64,000 nt of DNA, taken from Carposina sasakii (taxonomy: Eukaryota; Arthropoda; Insecta; Lepidoptera; Carposinidae). Positions within the stretch are counted from its first letter, which is position 1; each line of letters starts with the position of its first letter. Shown here one piece after another: positions 59,449 through 64,000 of this stretch. The stretch is taken from NCBI GenBank assembly GCA_014607495.2, contig CP053153.1:9486001-9550000 (forward strand). Direction: 5' to 3'. Made by a program: the position numbers and the translations under genes. The notes beneath the pieces are model-generated. The model made no database searches. It saw only the letters and a list, made by a program, of their open reading frames with translations, and was not told where the DNA came from.

Positions 59449-60391
59449 TACTGGCTGCCTTGGTAGTTTTCCGACTTCTTAGTTGTATAGCTGCAGGGCT
59501 TGGTACATTTTCTGGCCCTTTCTCCAAAGTGGTAGTGGTACCAGCAATAGTCTGCGGATCGAGAATGGCTTCTGGATCTGGATCGGTAGTTATGAAACTT
59601 TTGCCTAGCTCGTGATCTTGGTCTAGTATTGCGATGCGTCAAGTTTTCCAGCTTCCTACTAAGTTCTTCCACTTTATCAGTTAATATATTGATAGCTGCT
59701 TCGGATTGTCTAGTACTTGCTACTTGACCAGTTACTCGACCAGCTACTCGACCGTTCACTTGCTCGTTTGTTGGGACGATCTCGTCTACTCTGTCCGCGA
59801 GCTCCGCTAACTGTTCTAGGCTGGTGTGTGGTTGTGTAGCCAGAATGGTCTGCAAGCTAGTAGGCAGTCTACTAGACCAGATGGTTCTTATGAATTCGTC
59901 GGGAATTGCTGTTCCTGCCAAATTTTGTAGGTGGCGTAGAAATTGCGATAGCTTTCTATATCGCCTAGCTCTTCATCTATAAGAAGCTGCTTGATCTTGC
60001 GCTTCTTGAGATGCGGATAGTCGTTTTTATCAGTCTCGGCTTTAAGTTTTTCATATTTACCGGTGACGGGAGGCGTGATAATAAGATCCCGGACCTCTGC
60101 GGTGTGTTGCGGCTTGAGTTGAGAGATGACATAATAAAATTTTGTCGAATCCGTTGTAATGTTGGAGAGTATGAATTGTCCCTCGAGTTGTGCGAACCAT
60201 AGTACTGGGTCGTGTGGGTTAAATACGGGTGTCCTTACCCCAACACGGCACGACTCCAGCTTCTCTGCCGCTGCGTCCATGTATTCCTCCTTGTCAGTCA
60301 TATTTTGGGTTTCCAAGTTTTTTTCGTTCGGGGTCACCAGTGTAGTGGATGGTAGGGCTACCGTCCACCTACGAGTTATGTGACTGCACAA
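59448..60391 (-). pseudogene. CsRn1-type Gag, one frame change
   Basis: Two overlapping frames, 59888-60391 and 59448-59921. The first reads PVFNPHDPVLWFAQLEGQF and ends shortly after LLIDEELGD; the second picks up at RHLQNLAGTAIPDEFIRTIW and runs to a Cys/His motif, CWYHYHFGERARKCTKPC, then a TAG. The likely true start is the ATG that gives MTDKEEYMDAAAEKL at about 60301, inside the first frame. The join lies near 59950 at GATATAGAAAGC, where a 2-base TA repeat looks like the cause. Gag would form the virus-like particle in the cytoplasm. It may be a real mutation or a sequencing indel. Confidence 0.85.
60325..60339 (-). promoter_or_regulatory. Primer binding site, tRNA-Trp-like
   Basis: On the - strand, one base after the 5' LTR, TGGTGACCCCGAACG. 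The first 12 bases equal the complement of the 3' end of animal tRNA-Trp (…TCGGGGTCACCA). Known: CsRn1-clade elements use tRNA-Trp to prime reverse transcription. Confidence 0.75.
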
Positions 60392-60567
60392 GGATTAATA
60401 TTTATGGATCATAAAAGATATTTTTTAAGGTTCGGTAAAACAATATATAGGCAAGAATTTTCCAACAGAATTGACAACAACTTCAACTATTTTTATGCCT
60501 CGTTGAGCGAGTCGCGCGGTGCTGCGTTTGCACGCAGCTTAATACTGGCGCATACCTACTCGCTACA
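60341..60567 (-). repeat. 5' LTR of the CsRn1-type element
   Basis: 227 bp. On the - strand it starts TGTAGCGAGTAGG and ends CACTACA. It differs from the other LTR at only four single-base indels and at no substitution. It would hold the promoter; no clear TATA box is seen. Confidence 0.92.
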
Positions 60568-60571
60568 TAGG

Positions 60572-61588
60572 TTTATAATATTGTCGTCAATGTGTTTGAA
60601 TTGTGACCTTTTACATTGTAGTTCACTGAATTTCACGAAACAATGGAGCGGATTGTTTAATCCAAAGCTCATACGCGCTACAGAATTTCCCTTCAGTCAT
60701 CAAAAATCAATTTAGTACACTATTACGGTTACGGTTATAACTTACGAGTAGATTATGGATTCTGGACCATAGAACAACACATATATTGGTTGGCTGTCAA
60801 TTAAAGTGGATATTAGGTACTTTCAGTATAAAAGAATTTCAATAACTATGTTCTAAATAGGTAATTAGGTATACAAATACCTATGCACATGCCTGTTTTC
60901 CCAAAATGGTGTAGCCAGAACTGCAGGATGATCACATCCACGTTCAGCATAGCAGGGTTAGATGTAAATGATCAGTGATAAGTTGCTAGGTTATGCCCTC
61001 AGGGTAAAATGCTCGAGATCCTTACTTCTTCAGTAGGTATACACAACAAATTAATTGCAAATCGTTATACTTAGCAATAGTACTAATAAACTGTGCGTGT
61101 AATAAAATGATATTTACTGTGAAATTAAATAAGTACCTACACAAAATTGAAATTGAAAAGGGAATCTCGCAGTGTAAAAAAAGCTTTCAACTCAAATCGT
61201 TGACAAATGGATCGCCGAGGCTGCGGCTAACGATGCAATAACATTAATTTCGTTTTGGTAATAAAATCGTCAACGGTACAATTTGCTCCTCCGTTTTAGT
61301 GAAAAATATTACACAATATTTATAACTATACATAGTTTATTTATACAGTAGAATTATAGCAACATTTTTAGATACTTATATAACGATTGCGCAACCGATA
61401 CGTAACTTTAGAAGAAACTCTTAAAATTAGGTAAATCTAATTTGGCTATACATAAATAACACAATCAGTAGGGTAAGCACTATCTTCTTCATGCACTCAT
61501 TCATTGGTTCGAATGATATTTCTGGACGTAGATACGTTTGAAGTAATGCTTGTACCAATTTTAACTAAGAATATTTTCCCATTTCCAG
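60572..61588. other. Intronic DNA before exon B
   Basis: Apart from repeat D (60885-61030), nothing is recognised. Ends in the acceptor tract ATATTTTCCCATTTCCAG. Confidence 0.5.
60885..61030 (+). repeat. Lepidopteran repeat D
   Basis: GCCTGTTTTCCCAAAATGGT, GTAGCCAGAACTGCAGGATG and GATCAGTGATAAGTTGCTAG. Just outside the CsRn1-type element, inside the host intron. Confidence 0.6.
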
Positions 61589-61753
61589 AGCCGTCAAGAA
61601 TACCGATCGGCTTTTATCAACTACTGCAAGGCGCCTAGTCCGGCTGCGCTGGCGATGTACTACGACTCACACAACAACTACGTGCAACAGTTGACCGCTA
61701 CCAATGCCATGTTCGACCAGTTTCATAAGCATATACTGCCGACTATACTACAG
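61589..61753 (+). CDS. Host gene exon B: F-BAR domain, FES/FER-like
   Basis: Internal exon of exactly 55 codons, phase 0 at both ends, so it joins exon A and exon C in frame. Seen: acceptor CATTTCCAG, donor CAG|GTGAGA. The peptide opens SRQEYRSAFINY, then carries MYYDSHNNYVQQLTATNAM and HILPTILQ. Known: FES/FER F-BAR domains have a Tyr-rich helix followed by an HN-x-YV motif and then a Leu-Pro dipeptide before the last long helix. The order and spacing of HNNYV and LPTIL fit that family better than the srGAP, PACSIN or FCHSD families. If exons A and B are directly joined, the stretch from the Pro-Leu of exon A to HNNYV is about 20 residues shorter than in FER, so a small exon may be missing or the insect form is shorter. 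Confidence 0.75.
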
Positions 61754-61866
61754 GTGAGATGCTCTTTTTCAAAAGTAGACGTTTGGCCCGCAGACCAGTT
61801 TTTGCGTGGGCGAGATGTCCCCTAACCCGAATTTGGAGTGAAGTGGCCAGCACCCGTAGAGCTAGT

Positions 61867-62152
61867 AACTTGGTGAGAGCGAGATATCTCACATTTAAAT
61901 GTCAACTTCATGGGGTTATGTAATAACTAGACAAAGTAGGTAAGTGTATGAACTCTGCATATTGACTTGTGAATTGGAATAGACGCTCCTCCTTGAGTCT
62001 GGACTGAATGAATCTGTGCTGAAAGAAATAATTTTCCATCGTTTTTTTTTACATGCGAAGTACATAGACTTAGCTACTTCATTTAGATATTAGGTACATA
62101 GCTCTGTGAACTTGTTGCATCAATGTGAGATATCTCCTCTCACCAACTTCAT
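61867..62152. mobile_element. MITE family A, copy 2, in the host gene intron
   Basis: Same ends (AACTTGGTGAGAGCGAGATA and CTCCTCTCACCAACTTCAT) and the same inner piece GTAATAACTAGACAAAG as in copy 1. Lies in the 2-kb intron between exons B and C. Confidence 0.75.
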
Positions 62153-63720
62153 AAAACTTCTCATATCACAAAATTCGCATGATTGAATTTTGAACTGATC
62201 TGGAGCCGGTTAAGTAGGTACTCGTATGTTTCCAATAGAATATATTTCCTGGATAAAATAAAAAATCATCTCCTTAGCGAACTTTCATAAAACGTTTGTT
62301 GACAATATAGATTAATATTTTTTAAGCTACGTGTACTAGTACATAAAATAATGTAGACATATAATCCGTAGTATTTGTCAATATCCCAATTAACTATAAT
62401 TATAACAAGAACTTCTCCCATCAATTAATTTAGGACGTTAGTAGTTTTCCGTCTGTCTGAACAGTTCCATAATTCAATCAAAGTTGCCGAACGAGTCGAT
62501 TCAACTTCCAACTTCGTCGCACAATCCAACCGATCATAGATAATCGAACAGCAAATCTACCGCAGAAGTAGGTAGATTGTTCCGGATTGTTTCCTATACC
62601 TTGTCGAACAAAAAGAGAATGGTTCAAACACTTGACAGATAATCCCAATAGTAACATTGAATTGGTCCCTAGACAAATCTATATTACAATTTAAGAAATC
62701 TCAAACGAACTTCAATAAATCCTCGGATATAGTGATAGTTGGATAAGTCTATTACGAAACCGAGAAGTACCTAAAGGGGAAAACTTGTACGAGTAATAGG
62801 TAAAAAGCTATTAGAAATACTGTTGATACTATAGATAGAATATTATAACATTTTATCTACAGTTGAACTCGTAAAATTATATATCCTAAAATTAACTTAG
62901 GTTATTCATGCTCGGCGTGAAAGATTCTAATTATTTGTCTTTGACCTATATAGTATATCTATAAATATATTCGATGACTCGATATATTGGACAATTGAAC
63001 GATGTTATGACAGATAGCTATGATAATGTATTTGAATCATAAAGTTGATGATATTAAAATTATGATTTGAATTTATTTTACTCTACAAAATATTAAACTT
63101 TTGACGTTATCTCTCTGATATAGATCTCTCTGAATAGGTAGGTTTTTATCCAGTGTTATCCCATGGGTATGATTTTGGATCCGAAAACTAATGCTTTTTC
63201 AAATTGGTTTGGTGGATGTACGGAAGTCGAAGAACTCTGATTGGTTTATTATTGGCGTTGCCAATTTCTTTTAGGATGATTGGTTTTTGATTTTCTGTGA
63301 GCCTCATACACCACAGAATCAATAATTCTACACTTAAATAGTTCATATACATGTGCAACTAGTGTTAAACATGTTATATGTAGGTCGTAATAAGCTATAG
63401 ATAGTCTTACTTTTCCTGTACGTATTACGCTGAACAGTATAAAAAAGTTACGAGTACAAATATGATTTAGGAATTAAAAATATATAAACTATTTATATTT
63501 TAAAAATATACATAAGACTTTTGATTAAATTAAGAAAATTCTGAGTTATTTTGAAAGGACGTTTATTTTTAACGGGTATTATTAAATCCATACACGACCC
63601 ACCCATACCATAAACGACGCCTTCTTATAGAAAAATTTTAACGGTTGCTTATTCTAAAAAAATACGAAATCCATCGTTATTTTACTCTAGGTAATCAATA
63701 ACTCTTCCTTTTGGTTTCAG

Positions 63721-63801
63721 GAATTGGAAGAAATCCTCACAGACGTTACGACCGCCGTCAGTGAAGCGATTTGTCAAGGAGGGGAAATCATATCGGAAAA
63801 C
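63721..63801 (+). CDS. Host gene exon C: end part of the F-BAR domain
   Basis: Exon of 27 codons. Seen: acceptor TTTTGGTTTCAG, then ELEEILTDVTTAVSEAI and a Gly-rich turn ending IISEN, then a donor AAC|GTAATA. It continues the LPTILQ helix of exon B in phase 0, as expected for the helix after the Leu-Pro in FES/FER. If the donor is not used, the frame runs on eight codons and stops at a TAG in 63826-63828. I prefer the spliced reading because the F-BAR domain, SH2 and kinase parts would still be missing. The rest of the gene lies beyond the window. Confidence 0.6.
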
Positions 63802-64000
63802 GTAATATTTTATCTTAATTATTAGAAATTCTGACATATTAATATTTACAGATTAGTAACCTTTTTAAAAATAATATGCTAACCTAAACTGTGGCACCTA
63901 TTTGTTTATCGGAAAAGGATAGAATATTAGTGTCTTACAAAAATAACTTACCTACTTACAAAATAATGTAAGAAAATTAATTCAATTTGCTCGATTTGCC

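Larger units (their letters stand above)
56149..60567 (-). mobile_element. Nearly intact CsRn1-type Ty3/gypsy retrotransposon
   Basis: 4419 bp between two 227-229-bp LTRs with TGT...ACA ends, flanked by a 4-bp target duplication TAGG (56145-56148 and 60568-60571). Three features place it in the CsRn1 clade: a primer site matching tRNA-Trp over its first 12 bases, a Gag with an unusual Cys/His motif (CWYHYHFG...C..PC) in place of CCHC, and a Pol ending in a GPY/F-like module. No envelope. Pol is open from end to end; gag has one frame change. It lies antisense to the host gene. Confidence 0.9.
34595..61588 (+). other. 27-kb intron of the F-BAR gene, filled with transposons
   Basis: Lies between the donor of exon A and the acceptor of exon B. 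It holds a BEL/Pao element, five short Helitron copies, a tandem duplication, a CR1-like LINE, a hAT element, a SINE and a CsRn1-type Ty3/gypsy element. The three large coding retroelements all lie antisense to the host gene. The next intron, 61754-63720, is 1967 bp and holds one MITE. Confidence 0.65.

Noticed and set aside
56861..59615. Several 60-96-codon open frames on both strands over the Ty3/gypsy pol
   Set aside because: Shadows of the 1015-codon Pol frame.

Overview
The window looks like AT-rich, repeat-packed DNA from a moth or butterfly (Lepidoptera). Three things point there: many copies of repeats I know from lepidopteran genomes (RTE-type tails around CAGTCCACTGCTGGACGTAG, Helitrons ending in CTAG behind a GC hairpin, two tRNA-derived SINE families), the retroelement clades present (BEL/Pao, CsRn1-type Ty3/gypsy, CR1-like LINEs), and one spliced host gene with canonical insect introns. 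There are no bacterial-style operons, CRISPR arrays or rRNA genes. No species can be named from the sequence.

The only host gene I can support is on the + strand. It has three coding exons, 34372-34594, 61589-61753 and 63721-63801, all in one open frame with consensus splice sites. They encode part of an F-BAR domain, most like the FES/FER tyrosine-kinase family. The 5' exons and everything after the third exon lie outside the window or were not found. The first 34 kb would be intron or 5' flank; 34595-61588 is one 27-kb intron filled with transposons.

Layout. 1-13 kb: mostly unassigned AT-rich DNA with SINEs, a MITE, a 0.9-kb non-autonomous element carrying a Helitron, and LINE 3' ends. 13-21 kb: LINE 3' fragments, a GC-rich repeat next to a (TAA)n tract, and a complete TRIM-like mini LTR element with 4-bp target duplications. 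21-34 kb: several inverted-repeat elements, one palindromic element split by a TTAA-flanked insert, a minisatellite containing TTAGG units, and long blank stretches. 35.8-41.9 kb: a decayed BEL/Pao element (- strand) with an envelope-like region cut by another transposon. 43.5-46.2 kb: Helitrons and a 793-bp tandem duplication. 47.1-51.8 kb: a nearly full CR1-like LINE (- strand). 52.1-54.1 kb: a non-autonomous hAT element with an 8-bp duplication. 54.5-56.0 kb: SINE and RTE tails. 56.1-60.6 kb: a nearly intact CsRn1-type Ty3/gypsy element (- strand) with two LTRs, a tRNA-Trp-like primer site, a frameshifted gag and an open pol.

Working together: the host exons would build a membrane-curving F-BAR dimerisation module. 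The large retroelements in its intron all lie antisense to it. The TRIM shares LTR starts, primer-site position and purine tract with the CsRn1-type element, so it may be a parasite of that clade. That is inference.
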